64,000 nucleotides of DNA, taken from Streptomyces griseoruber (lineage in GTDB: Bacteria; Actinomycetota; Actinomycetes; Streptomycetales; Streptomycetaceae). The translations under genes were made by a program, and so were the position numbers. The notes below the pieces were generated by a model that was given only the letters and a program-made list of their open reading frames with translations, ran no database searches and was not told where the DNA came from. This document shows, piece by piece, positions 17,721-27,355 of the stretch. Each line of letters begins with the position of its first letter. The stretch's first letter is position 1. The DNA lies in the NCBI RefSeq assembly GCF_001514205.1, contig NZ_KQ948767.1, positions 124,001 through 188,000 of the forward strand, given 5' to 3'.

Positions 17721-18985
17721 CGGACTGCGCCCTCCTTGGTGAACAGATACTGCTGGACGTCGAGGTAGCCGGCCCGGAACCCGGCCTCGGAGTAGGCGAG
17801 ATAGAAGGTCCACAGGCGGCGGAACGTCTCGTCGAAGCCGAGTGCCTCGACGTCCTCGGCGCGCGTGGTGAAACGCTCCCGCCACAGGCGCAGCGTCTCG
17901 GCGTAGTGGGCGCCGAACGCGTCGCGGCGCGCCGGGCGCAGCCGCGTGTGGTCGCGGACGGTCTCCTCGATCGCCCGGGTGGAGGGGATCAGGCCGCCCG
18001 GAAAGACGTACTTGTGGATCCAGGTGAACGTGTCCCGGCTGGCGAGCATCCGCTCGTGCGGCATGGTGATCGCCTGGAGCGCCACCCGGCCGCCGGGGGC
18101 CAGCCGCGCGTCCAGGGTGCGGAAGTACACCGGCCAGAACTCCGCGCCGACCGCCTCGATCATCTCCACGCTGACGACGGCGTCGTACTCCCCGCCCGCT
18201 TCGCGGTAGTCGCACAGCTCGATCGAGACCCGGTCCTCGAGGCCCGCGGCGCGCACCCGCTCCCGGGCCAGGGCCCGCTGCTCGCGCGAGAGGGTGAGCG
18301 AGGTGACGCACGCGCCGCGGGCGGCGGCCCGCAGGGCCAGCTCGCCCCAGCCGGTGCCGATCTCCAGCAGCCGGGTGCCCTCGCCCACGCCGGCCAGGTC
18401 GAGCAGCCGGTCGATCTTGCGCCGCTGGGCGGCCACGAGCAGGTCCCGGCTCGCCGGGAAGCCGCGGAAGACGGCCGAGGAGTAGGTGAGGGTGTCGTCG
18501 AGGAAGAGGGCGAACAGGTCGTTCGACAGGTCGTAGTGGCGGCTGATGTTGGAGCGGGAGCCGTCGGGGGTGTTGCGCTCGGCGTGCGGGTGCCGCGGCG
18601 CCCACAGGCGGCGCAGCCGTTGCAGCGGCGCCGCAACCAGGTCCGCGGCGTGCCCCGCGAGGACGGTCAGCACGGCGACCAGGTCGGGGGCGTCCCACTC
18701 GCCGGCCATGTAGGACTCGCCGAAGCCGACCAGGCCGCCGGTGCCGACGCGGGCGTGGAAGGCACGCGGGTCGTGGATCTCCAGCAGCGGGCCGCCCCCG
18801 CCGAAGGTGCCGCTGCCGGCGAACCGGGCCCGCAGGGGCAGCCCGCGCAGCGCTCTGCGCACCAGAACCCCGGCCGCGGCGGCACGGGCCCGGGAGGAGG
18901 GCGGCACGACGGCTACGTCCGGCCAGCGGGCCGGATCGACGCCGGCTCGCGCCTGACGGGCGGTAAGGGGCTCTGCTGTCCTCAT
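17717..18985 (-). CDS. Cyclopropane-fatty-acid-synthase-type methyltransferase
   Basis: The 422-residue protein contains an N-terminal lipid-binding domain and a SAM-dependent methyltransferase domain: ISRHYDLSNDLFALFLDD, DRLLDLAGVGEGTRLLEIG (SAM motif I with TGWGELAL), SVEMIEAVGAEFWPVYF, and FPGGLIPS with WTFYLAYSEAGFR near the end. CFA-type enzymes methylate double bonds of phospholipid acyl chains; in actinobacteria and alphaproteobacteria close relatives make 10-methyl or furan fatty acid precursors. ATG at 18985 overlaps the DUF1365 stop. Confidence 0.92.
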   Translation of the reverse strand: MRTAEPLTARQARAGVDPARWPDVAVVPPSSRARAAAAGVLVRRALRGLPLRARFAGSGTFGGGGPLLEIHDPRAFHARVGTGGLVGFGESYMAGEWDAPDLVAVLTVLAGHAADLVAAPLQRLRRLWAPRHPHAERNTPDGSRSNISRHYDLSNDLFALFLDDTLTYSSAVFRGFPASRDLLVAAQRRKIDRLLDLAGVGEGTRLLEIGTGWGELALRAAARGACVTSLTLSREQRALARERVRAAGLEDRVSIELCDYREAGGEYDAVVSVEMIEAVGAEFWPVYFRTLDARLAPGGRVALQAITMPHERMLASRDTFTWIHKYVFPGGLIPSTRAIEETVRDHTRLRPARRDAFGAHYAETLRLWRERFTTRAEDVEALGFDETFRRLWTFYLAYSEAGFRAGYLDVQQYLFTKEGAVR

Positions 18986-19734
18986 GTCACCTTCTCCGGG
19001 GTGCGGTGGTCGTCGGGGCGGGGCTGGACGGGCAGCCCCCGCAGGTACAGGCGTATGCCGTGGGCCCGGATCGCGGCCGACACGACGAGAGGGGACCAGG
19101 GATGGCGCAGCGCCAGCCGCAGCAGGGCCGCGCCGCCCGCCTCCCGGCGGGTGCCCCGCACCGTCGCGGTCAGGGCCCGGCCGCCCGCGCGGTCCAGGTG
19201 CACGGCGAGGTCGAGGCGCTGCCCGGGTACGGGCAGCCGCATGCGGTAGCGGCCGTCGACCGGGAAGAACGGCGAGACGTAGAACTCCTTGCCGGTGCGC
19301 GCGGTCCCGTCGGCGTCCGGGCGCAGCAGGTAGCAGTGCCGTCCTCCGTAGGTGTTGTGCACCTCGGCGACGACACAGCGCAGGTCGCCGTCGGGGCCGT
19401 GGCACCAGTACAGGGTCAGCGGGTTGAAGACGTACCCGAGCACCCGGGCGTGCGTGAGCATCAGCACGCGCCCGCCGTCCAGCCGTACGCCGTGCGCGGC
19501 CAGGAAGGCGTCCAGGCCGGCCCGGATCGAGGGCTGGTCGCCGGTGAAGTGGTCGCGCGGATCGAACCGGGCGAGCGGGCGCAGCGGGCGCGGCAGCCGG
19601 GGCGGGCGGTCGGGGTCGATGAGCCACAGGTAGGTGCGGTGCCGCAGGGCGTACCGGCGGGGGGCGGTCCGCACATGCGTGATCGTGCACGGGTAGAGGG
19701 CGGCGCACGGGTGGGGGCCGGGTACGGCGTTCAC
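18982..19734 (-). CDS. DUF1365 protein
   Basis: The 250-residue protein shows typical DUF1365 sequence: THVRTAPRRYALRHRTYLWL, then GRVLMLTHARVLGYVFNPLT and LRCVVAEVHNTYGGRHCYLL, and KEFYVSPFFPVDGRYRMRL. The biochemical role of the family is not known, but it is nearly always found with a CFA-type methyltransferase and a flavin amine-oxidase-like protein. GTG at 19734 overlaps the FAD gene stop by 4 bases. Confidence 0.9.
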   Translation of the reverse strand: MNAVPGPHPCAALYPCTITHVRTAPRRYALRHRTYLWLIDPDRPPRLPRPLRPLARFDPRDHFTGDQPSIRAGLDAFLAAHGVRLDGGRVLMLTHARVLGYVFNPLTLYWCHGPDGDLRCVVAEVHNTYGGRHCYLLRPDADGTARTGKEFYVSPFFPVDGRYRMRLPVPGQRLDLAVHLDRAGGRALTATVRGTRREAGGAALLRLALRHPWSPLVVSAAIRAHGIRLYLRGLPVQPRPDDHRTPEKVT

Positions 19735-21035
19735 CAGCGGGCTCCCAGCGCGGCCGCGGCCGCGACGCCGGAGCGGCAGCCGTCCTCGTGGAACCCCCAG
19801 CCGTGGTACGCCCCCGCGAACGCGCAGACGGCGCTGTCGAGTTCGGGCAGGCGCTGCTGCGCGGCCACCGACTCGGGCGTGTAGACCGGGTGTTCGTACA
19901 CCATGCGGGCCAGGACCCGGCCCGGGTCGACCCGGTCCTCCCCGCCCAGGGTGACCACGAAGTCCTCGGCGGAGTCCAGGCGTTGCAGCCGGTTCATGTC
20001 GTAGCTGACCCGCACCCGGTCGGCGCCGGCCGCGCAGGACGGCATCAGGTAGTTCCACGAGGAACGGGCCCCGCGGGCGCGCGGGAGCAGCCGGGTGTCG
20101 GTGTGCAGGAGGGTGCTGTTGCGTGAGTAGCGGAACGCGCCCAGCACCTTCCGTTCCCGCTCGGTGGGGTCGGCGAGCAGCCGCAGCGCCTGGTCCGCGT
20201 GGACCGCGATCACCACCGCGTCGTACGACTCGGTGGAACCGTCCTCGGCCGTCACGTCGGCGCCGTCGGCACGGCGGCGCACGGCCCGCACCGGGGTGGC
20301 GGTGCGGATCTCGCCGATGTGCTTGGCCACCCGGTCGACGTACTCGCGTGAACCGCCGGTGACCGTGCGCCACACGGGTGAGCCGCCCACCGAGAGCATG
20401 CCGTGGTGCTCCAGGAAGCGGAACAGGTAGGCGGCCGGGTAGCGCTGGGCGGTGGCGGCGTCGCAGGACCATACGGCGGACACCACCGGTGTCATGAAGT
20501 GGGCGCGGAAGTAGGCCGAGAAGCCCTCCCGGTCCAGGAACGCCCCCAGCGTGAGCCCGTCCTCGCCCCTCTGGGCGAGCAGCCGCCGGGCCGCCCGGTG
20601 AAAGGCGGGCACCTCGGCCAGCAGCCGCAGATACGGGACGCGCAGCAGATTGCGGGGCAGGGCGAACAGCCCCGCCGGGCCGCGGGCTCCGGCGTACTCC
20701 AGGCCGCATCCCTCGCACCGCACCGACATGCTCATCTCCGACTCCTGCGTGGCCACGCCGAGTTCGTCGAACAGCCGTAGCAGGTACGGATAGGTGCGGC
20801 GGTTGTGCACGATGAACCCGGAGTCCACGCGGTGCACCCGCCCGTCGTACGACGACGTCAGCTCATGCGTGTGCGCATGCCCGCCGAGCCGGTCGTCGGC
20901 CTCGTACAGGGTGACGTGACAGCCGCGGCCCAGGATGTACGCGGCGGTCAGTCCCGCCACGCCGGATCCCACCACGGCTGTCCGCCGTCCGTACCGCGCC
21001 GTCCGCTCCGGAACGTCCCGTGACGTGCGCTCCAT
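19731..21035 (-). CDS. FAD-dependent (amine-oxidase-like) oxidoreductase
   Basis: The 434-residue flavoprotein starts with a Rossmann FAD-binding motif, VVGSGVAGLTAAYILGRG, with ADDRLGGHAHTHE after it. The conserved core continues with DSGFIVHNRRTYPYLLRLFD and ends with CAFAGAYHGWGFHEDGCRSG. It is the first gene of a six-gene run in which each gene overlaps the next by 4 bases. Homologues next to CFA-type enzymes act as desaturases or oxidases on acyl chains (compare the UfaD/UfaO logic of furan fatty acid synthesis). ATG at 21035 follows GGGAGGAGAGG. Confidence 0.9.
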   Translation of the reverse strand: MERTSRDVPERTARYGRRTAVVGSGVAGLTAAYILGRGCHVTLYEADDRLGGHAHTHELTSSYDGRVHRVDSGFIVHNRRTYPYLLRLFDELGVATQESEMSMSVRCEGCGLEYAGARGPAGLFALPRNLLRVPYLRLLAEVPAFHRAARRLLAQRGEDGLTLGAFLDREGFSAYFRAHFMTPVVSAVWSCDAATAQRYPAAYLFRFLEHHGMLSVGGSPVWRTVTGGSREYVDRVAKHIGEIRTATPVRAVRRRADGADVTAEDGSTESYDAVVIAVHADQALRLLADPTERERKVLGAFRYSRNSTLLHTDTRLLPRARGARSSWNYLMPSCAAGADRVRVSYDMNRLQRLDSAEDFVVTLGGEDRVDPGRVLARMVYEHPVYTPESVAAQQRLPELDSAVCAFAGAYHGWGFHEDGCRSGVAAAAALGARW

Positions 21036-21327
21036 CGCCTCTCCTCCCGCTCTGGGCGATCAGGGTTGTGCGCGTAATCCGGAGCGGAACGGGCGACGGA
21101 TTGGCCGCTTCTTCGCCGGGTGCCGGGCGGGCCCGTGGGCGGCGGTGGAGGGCACCGCGGAGCGGAGCCGGGCGCCGCGGCTGCGGCGGCTCGGGCGATC
21201 ACTCCTGCGGGACTCAGGAGGAGGGCGAGAGGGCGGTTCCTCTCCAGCGGTCGGCCTCGCCCTGAGAGCGCGCCGCAAGGAGCATGCAGATCCGTGGGGC
21301 AGCCCGCGCTTCAGCCGATCACGATTC

Positions 21328-22857
21328 TCAGCTCCGGAGGAGGCGTTCCACGACGAGGTTGCACTCCTCGACCAGGCGGCCGGTTGTCTGGTCCACAAGG
21401 GCGAACGGCTGGAGTTGCAGGGTGATGCCGGCCAGCCAGCCGGCCAGGTCTTCGGCGATCACCGCGCCTGCGGGGTCGCTGTCGAAGGCGGGTATCAGGG
21501 CCAGGAGCATCCGCGCCCAGGCGGCGCCGAAGTCGTGGAACTGGTAGCGCATGGAGATCACTTGAGCCTGGGAGGCCGCGGCGAACAAGTAGTGGGCCTC
21601 GCGGCCCAGGAGACCGGCTTCCCGGGCGCTGTAGGGGTCCGGATCGTCGAGGAGGTCGACGGTGAGTTCGGCGAGCATCGCCGCCGCAGCGGGTGCGATC
21701 TGCACCGGACAGCGCAGCGAGGGGATCACGGTCGTAGCGCCCTCCGCCGGGTCGAACGCCAGCTCGCGCAGCGTCGAGGGCACCCGGTCGTCACCGAGTC
21801 TGCGGGCCACGGCGGTCAGGGCGGCGGAGAAGGACGACGGCAACGGCACACCGTTGTCTCCGGTGCTGTGGGCGGTGACGGACTGCCAGTACTCGGTGGC
21901 CTCGGCCGCGGCCGAGGGAACGAGCCCCCGGCCTTCCTCGACAAGTTCTGTGCCCTCGTCCGTACGACCCGCCTCGCGGAGGTTGAGTCCGTGGCGGGTG
22001 AGGGCGGAAGCCAGGTGGGCGAGGTCCTCGGGGGCGTTCGACCGGGCGATCGCCCGCGCGCTGTGCACCTCTGTCCCGCCGACGGCGAGGGCGATCTCGG
22101 GCCGGCCCTGTTCGGTGTGCACACGCGCCGCGATTCCGGCGGACCCCCGTAGGTAGCGTCCGTGCATGAAGGACTGCGAGAGCGGGGCGTTGTTGAGCGC
22201 TTCGGCCTTGGCGAGGTAGTAGCGGACGGCCCAGTCCGCCGAACAGACGGCCAGGTCGTGGTCGCCGTGGTTGTACAGGACATTCGCGTTCAGGCTCAGC
22301 ACTCTGGCGAGGTCCAGACACAGAGGGTGGTCGGAGTTGTCCGCGCCGAGGTCCAGGTAGGTCATGACCGCCCGGTCGGACTCCACGACAGCGGACACGC
22401 CCCGGCCCAGCTTGCTGAGGACCTGTGCCTTGCGTACACGGACGTCGGCGATGAGCGGTTGCATGTCGGGCTCACCGAGTTCCGCGAGATCCTCGTAGAT
22501 TCCGGCGCACTCCGTGAGCGCCGCGAGCGCCTCGTTCGGTTGCTCCGCACTCACCAGCGTCGAGCCCAGTCCGTAGAGCACGCTGCCGAGCATCCGTTTG
22601 GCCTCCCGGTCGCCCGGGTCGCGCTCGACCAGCACGTACATCAGCCGCCGGGCCTGCTGCTGAAGCGGCGCGGCGTCGGCGGACAGGCCGCCGACCATCA
22701 GCGCCTGCGCCTCGGAGAACAGCTCGCCCACCTGCCGCCGGAGGTCGGCGGTGCCGGCGTCAGGGGACGGACCGGGCCGCGCACTCCCGTCAGGTGGACT
22801 GCTCTTCCCCGTACGGTCACCGGATGAACCGGACTTCGCCGAACGACGCCACTTCAT
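21328..22857 (-). CDS. TPR-repeat protein at the edge of the CHAT island
   Basis: The 509-residue protein is mostly alpha helical with TPR-like units: GELFSEAQALMVGGLSADAA, GSTLVSAEQPNEALAALTEC, and SLNANVLYNHGDHDLAVCSA. The N-terminal 40 residues are polar and probably disordered, and no enzymatic domain was found. It starts at ATG 22857 (weak ribosome binding site) or at ATG 22890. It is divergently arranged with the large TPR gene of the island and looks like a partner or regulator of it, but this is inference from position. Confidence 0.7.
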   Translation of the reverse strand: MKWRRSAKSGSSGDRTGKSSPPDGSARPGPSPDAGTADLRRQVGELFSEAQALMVGGLSADAAPLQQQARRLMYVLVERDPGDREAKRMLGSVLYGLGSTLVSAEQPNEALAALTECAGIYEDLAELGEPDMQPLIADVRVRKAQVLSKLGRGVSAVVESDRAVMTYLDLGADNSDHPLCLDLARVLSLNANVLYNHGDHDLAVCSADWAVRYYLAKAEALNNAPLSQSFMHGRYLRGSAGIAARVHTEQGRPEIALAVGGTEVHSARAIARSNAPEDLAHLASALTRHGLNLREAGRTDEGTELVEEGRGLVPSAAAEATEYWQSVTAHSTGDNGVPLPSSFSAALTAVARRLGDDRVPSTLRELAFDPAEGATTVIPSLRCPVQIAPAAAAMLAELTVDLLDDPDPYSAREAGLLGREAHYLFAAASQAQVISMRYQFHDFGAAWARMLLALIPAFDSDPAGAVIAEDLAGWLAGITLQLQPFALVDQTTGRLVEECNLVVERLLRS

Positions 22858-23227
22858 GCGCCCGCCCCCAGTCGGATGATCAACACTCATGAACGGGAGC
22901 GTCGGCCGCTCGTTCGCCTGCGGAGAGACATGGCTGCCGGCGCGGTCCGACCACCCCACCCCTTCCTCCCCTGCCAACACACTGGGAAACAAGGAAGGTT
23001 CACCCTCGGAACCCGATCCCCCTTCCGGCACGGGCATGCCCCGCCCGCTGGAAACGTCCTCGTCGCCGAAGCCGGGCGTACGAGCTCGACGAGGGCTGGT
23101 GAGGGGCGGGCCTGCGAAGACGCCCCGAATCCGGCGATGTCGGCTGGCGGGCCGGTCATGGCGCCGGACCCCGTCAGTTATGCCCGTTCCCCGACTTGAA
23201 GCCCTGTACCTGCATTATGGTGATGAG
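22858..23227. other. Divergent intergenic region between two TPR genes
   Basis: This 370-base spacer must hold the promoters of both TPR genes. It is slightly lower in GC near 23170-23225. The plus-strand TPR gene lacks a good ribosome binding site, so a leaderless or very short-leader transcript starting near 23225 is possible. No clear palindrome was found. Confidence 0.4.
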
Positions 23228-25909
23228 ATGTCAGGTTCGCCCCGCGAGCTGCCCGCAGACCCCGCGTCGTCCCCCGTCGACTCGCTGACCCTGGTCCTGG
23301 CCGGCTGGTTCAGCACCTCCTCGTGGGCAGAGTCGGAGGCATTCCTCGCCACACATCCGGAACTCCTCACCGACGCCGGGGAAAAGGCGCTGGCCGAGCA
23401 GCTGCACGCGCAGACCGACCGGAACACGCGGGTCCTGATGGAAGAGCACGCGATGCTGCTCCGGCGGGTCAGGCAGCGGGGGGTCGAGGAGACCTTCCAG
23501 TGGTGGGCCGCGCTCCGACAGCGGCTGACCGAGACGGTCGCGCGGGCCGACGCGGCTCAGAAACGCCATACCCGTGGCGCTGGCGAGGCAGCGGCGGCCG
23601 CGCTGGACGAGACCGTCGAAGTGCGCGCCCGGATACGGGAACTGGTGGCGGGGATACCGACCCGTCGGCAGTCGGCCCTGGTCACGGAGGCCGAGGCGCT
23701 GGTCGAGCGGTACCGGGTGGCGGGGCGGGACGTGGATCTCGACGCGGCGCTGGACCGCGCCGGCGCCGCGCTTCGACCGCCGATGACCTGCCCGCCGGGC
23801 TGGGCCGAGCTGGTGGTGAGCCTGACCGCCGCGTTACGGCAGCGGCACGAACGCGACCGGGGCGCCGCGGACCTGGACGCCGCGGTGGACCTGGCGCTCA
23901 AGGCACTGCGAGCCGCCGGACCCGACGCGACGGCGGTACCGGTACTGCTCGGGGCGCTCGGCGAGGCGCTGCGCGCCCGGCACTCGTTCGGCGGCCGACC
24001 CCACGACCTCGAACTCGCGATCCGCAGTACCGAGCAGGGGATCGGCACGCTGGAGCAGATGCTGGCCCGGCTGCCGTCCCTCCTGGACAACCTCGGTGGT
24101 GCGTTCGCCGAGCGCTATCAGATCCAGGGCGACGACGCGGATCTCGACCGCTCGGTCAGGGCCTTCACCGACGCGGTGCGCCACCTGCCCACCGACTCCC
24201 CGGCTCGGCCCGGCTCCCTGGCCAACCTGTCCGGCGTGCTGTTGCTCCGCCACGACCGGCGGTCGGACCCCGCCGACCTGGAACGGGCGACCGACCTGCT
24301 GACCGAGGCCGCCGCCCTGGTGACACCCGGATCCCGTCTGGAGGCGGCGGTCCACGGGACGCTGGCCAACGCCTGGCGACGCCGGTACGAACGCGGCGGT
24401 GACCCGGCCGATCTCGACCACGCGATCGACAGCGGCGAGCACGCGGTGCGGGTCGCCGTACCAGGCAGTGCGGACCGGCCGTCGCATCTGGTGGCGCTCG
24501 GGCATGCCCTCCAGATGCGGGCTGAGCGGGGGAGCGCCGCCGACGACGACATCGACCGTGCGATCACGATCTACCGGAAAGCCGTCGCCGAGACCTCCGC
24601 CGACTTCGCCCGCTTGCGCGACCGGGTCAACAGCCTCGGCATCGGGCTGCTCACCCGGTATCAACTGCGCGGCACCGAGAAGGACCTGGACGAGGCCCTG
24701 GAACTGCTGGAACAGGGCGCCGGAGAGGACACGCCGGACACGCCGGCGTCGGTGAGCGTTCTCGGGTTCCTGTTCAACCTGGGGAACGGGCTGTGGATCC
24801 GCTACCGCCGCACCGGTGACCTGGCCGCCCTGGACCGTGCGCTGCGGCTCTTCACCCAGGTGGCCGAGGCCACCCCCACGGACTCCGTCGACCGGGCGGC
24901 GTGCCTCAACAGCCTCGCGGTCGGCTTCGCCGAGCGCTATGAGCGCACCGGTGACGAGGCCGCTCTGCGGGACTGCGCCGACCGGTTGCGGGAAGCACTC
25001 AAAACGACCCCGGCGGACTCCCCGGCCGGCGTGAGCTACGCCGGCAACCTGGGCAATGCCCTGCGCCTGCGGTACGGCCACACCGGCGAGCAGGGACTGC
25101 TGGACGAGGCGATCCGGCTCCTGGAGAACACGCTCCACCTGCCCTCCGACTCGGCGGCTCAGCGTGCCACCCTGCTGAACAACCTCGGCGGCGCCCTGGT
25201 TCAGCGTGCCACCGTGCCGGACAGGCGACCGGGCGTGCGACCGGACAAGGGGGCGGGCGGGGGATCGGACGGCGAACCGGCCGGGCAGGGCGTACGGCAC
25301 GATGCCTCGGCGGATCTCCGCGCGGCGGAGGACCACTTCCGTACGGCGCTGTCCCTGGTGTCGGAGTCCTCCCCGGACCGGGCCCTCCACCTGGCCAACC
25401 TGGGCCGGTCACTGCGCGGCCGACATCGCCGTACCGGCGAGGAGGCCTGTGTCGAGGAAGGCGTGGCACTGCTGGCGGAGGCCTGCCGTCTGGCGCTGCG
25501 CACCGGACCCGATACCGCGCTCGGCGCGGCGCGGGTGTGGGGCCGGTGGGCCGAGGCACGGGAGGCACCGGACGAGGCGGCCAGGGCGTTCGGACTCGGG
25601 GTGACGGCGGCCCATCAGCTCTTCCAGGCCCAGGTGCTGCGGTCCCACCGGTGGAGCTGGCTGCGCACGGCCGCCGACATCCATGTCCGGGCCGCCTGGA
25701 ACCACGTGGCGCGGTCGACGCCCGAGGACCGGGCGGCGGCCGTGGTGGTCCTGGAACGCGGCAGGGCCCTGCTGCTCTCCGAGGCGCTCGAAGCGCGCAG
25801 CACCATGGTCGACCGGCTGGCGGAGGCGGGTCACCAGGACCTGGCCGACCGGTACCGCGCGGCGGTGGCGCGGCTGGGCGAGTTCACGCGGGGCGCGCTG
25901 GAGGACTGA
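23228..25909 (+). CDS. Large TPR protein, partner of the adjacent CHAT protease
   Basis: The 893-residue protein is built of about 12 repeats of a degenerate TPR form with a conserved beat, for example RYQIQGDDADLDRSVRAFTD, RYRRTGDLAALDRALRLFTQ and RYERTGDEAALRDCADRLRE. This is the array that normally precedes a CHAT protease in one polypeptide; here the CHAT domain is a separate gene 57 bases downstream. Codon 203 (Leu, bases 23834-23836) is TTA, which is rare in Streptomyces and depends on the bldA tRNA. ATG at 23228 has no convincing ribosome binding site; an upstream ATG at 23179 is possible. Confidence 0.85.
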   Translation: MSGSPRELPADPASSPVDSLTLVLAGWFSTSSWAESEAFLATHPELLTDAGEKALAEQLHAQTDRNTRVLMEEHAMLLRRVRQRGVEETFQWWAALRQRLTETVARADAAQKRHTRGAGEAAAAALDETVEVRARIRELVAGIPTRRQSALVTEAEALVERYRVAGRDVDLDAALDRAGAALRPPMTCPPGWAELVVSLTAALRQRHERDRGAADLDAAVDLALKALRAAGPDATAVPVLLGALGEALRARHSFGGRPHDLELAIRSTEQGIGTLEQMLARLPSLLDNLGGAFAERYQIQGDDADLDRSVRAFTDAVRHLPTDSPARPGSLANLSGVLLLRHDRRSDPADLERATDLLTEAAALVTPGSRLEAAVHGTLANAWRRRYERGGDPADLDHAIDSGEHAVRVAVPGSADRPSHLVALGHALQMRAERGSAADDDIDRAITIYRKAVAETSADFARLRDRVNSLGIGLLTRYQLRGTEKDLDEALELLEQGAGEDTPDTPASVSVLGFLFNLGNGLWIRYRRTGDLAALDRALRLFTQVAEATPTDSVDRAACLNSLAVGFAERYERTGDEAALRDCADRLREALKTTPADSPAGVSYAGNLGNALRLRYGHTGEQGLLDEAIRLLENTLHLPSDSAAQRATLLNNLGGALVQRATVPDRRPGVRPDKGAGGGSDGEPAGQGVRHDASADLRAAEDHFRTALSLVSESSPDRALHLANLGRSLRGRHRRTGEEACVEEGVALLAEACRLALRTGPDTALGAARVWGRWAEAREAPDEAARAFGLGVTAAHQLFQAQVLRSHRWSWLRTAADIHVRAAWNHVARSTPEDRAAAVVVLERGRALLLSEALEARSTMVDRLAEAGHQDLADRYRAAVARLGEFTRGALED

Positions 25910-25966
25910 CGGAGGCATGGTCGCCGTACCGGAACGGCGCATCGCGAAGAGGGAGAGGAGCGGGGG

Positions 25967-27256
25967 ATGTCCGACGACGACCTGATCGGGCTCGGTGCCG
26001 CGCGGCGGGAGCTCGACGAGGCCATCGGGGCGATCCGTGGGGTGCCGGGATTCGGGTCCTTCCTCGCCCCGCCGGGCATGGACGAGGTGGCGGTGGCGGC
26101 GCGGTACCAGCCCTTGGTCTATCTCGCCGCGGCCGAGGCGGGCGGGCTGGCGATGGTGGTACGGGGCGAGGACGTCGAGCACGTCCCGTTGCCGGGACTC
26201 ACCGGCGAGGCGCTGCGGGGGCGGGTCGCGCGCCATCTGGAGCTGCACGGCGCGGACAAGGAGGACACGCCCACCGCCACGGACTCCTGGAGGACCGGTC
26301 TCGACGACGTCACACGATGGCTGTGGACCGCGGTCATGGAACCGGTCCTCGGACGGCTGCGCGCGGACGGTGCCGCGACGCTCGTGGCCGGTGGACTGCT
26401 CGGGCTGCTGCCCCTGCACGCCGCGTGGACGCAGGACACGTCACGGCCGACCGGGCGGCGCTACGCGCTCGACGAGTCGACCCTCACCTACGTCCCCAAC
26501 GCCCGAGCGCTGACGGCGGCCCGGGAACTCGCCGAGGGGCCGGTCGAGCGGTTGTTCACCGTCGCCGATCCGGCCCGGGAGGCGGGAAGCCGGCGGTTGG
26601 ACAACGCCGGGATCGAGGCCCTGGTGGCGGCCGCGGCCTTTCCGGGGTCCACGGAGTCCGCCGGGGGGACCGCCGCCGACGTGCCGACCGTGTCCGCGGC
26701 TCTCGGGCGGGCCGACGTCGCGCATCTGGCGTGCCATGGCGAGGCGGACCTGATGACCCCGCTGGAGAGCCGGCTGCTGCTGTCGGGCACGGACGCGTTG
26801 CGGCTGCGGGATCTGCTGGCCCTGCGGTTGCGGCTGCGGCTGGCCGTGCTGTCCGCGTGCGAGACGTCGGTGCCGGGCGACGAGCTCCCCGACGAGGTCG
26901 TATCGCTGCCCACGGGGTTGTTGCAGGCGGGGGCCGCCGGGGTCATCGGGGCCCTGTGGGAGGTCCCGGACCAGGCCACCGCGATGCTGATGACGGAGTT
27001 CTACCGGCGCTGGCGCCATCAGGAGCGGCCGGTTCCGCCGCCGACGGCGCTGCGGGAGGCGCAGATCTGGCTGCGGGACACGACGAACGGCGAGAAGCTG
27101 AGCGCGTACCGGAAGGCCCTCGCCGAGGGGGCCGGGTGGCTGCCGGAGCAGGCGGCCGACGAGTTCACCCTGCTGCTGGAGCTGCGCGGCGCCCCCGACG
27201 AACGGCTCTTCGCCGGTCCGGACTCGTGGGCCGGGTTCGCCTACTCCGGCGTCTGA
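25967..27256 (+). CDS. CHAT-domain (caspase-like) protease
   Basis: The 429-residue protein is a stand-alone CHAT protease. The catalytic dyad is seen as His257 in VAHLACHGEADL and Cys298 in LAVLSACETSVPG, and the C terminus has the usual DSWAGFAYSG ending. The N-terminal helical region (LGAARRELDEAIGAIRGVPG) is the piece that usually joins CHAT to a TPR array. It follows the large TPR gene by 57 bases with GGGAGAGGAGCGGGGG before ATG 25967. CHAT proteases in conflict systems cleave a partner, often a pore-former; the membrane protein next to it is the obvious candidate. Confidence 0.9.
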   Translation: MSDDDLIGLGAARRELDEAIGAIRGVPGFGSFLAPPGMDEVAVAARYQPLVYLAAAEAGGLAMVVRGEDVEHVPLPGLTGEALRGRVARHLELHGADKEDTPTATDSWRTGLDDVTRWLWTAVMEPVLGRLRADGAATLVAGGLLGLLPLHAAWTQDTSRPTGRRYALDESTLTYVPNARALTAARELAEGPVERLFTVADPAREAGSRRLDNAGIEALVAAAAFPGSTESAGGTAADVPTVSAALGRADVAHLACHGEADLMTPLESRLLLSGTDALRLRDLLALRLRLRLAVLSACETSVPGDELPDEVVSLPTGLLQAGAAGVIGALWEVPDQATAMLMTEFYRRWRHQERPVPPPTALREAQIWLRDTTNGEKLSAYRKALAEGAGWLPEQAADEFTLLLELRGAPDERLFAGPDSWAGFAYSGV

Positions 27257-27355
27257 CCGGCCCCACCCGTACGTATAACGGCCTCCCGTACGGGTATCTC
27301 TCGGGGACGGGCCAGGCGGCGCAGGGAACGGACACGGAACCCGGGAAGGTGCGGC

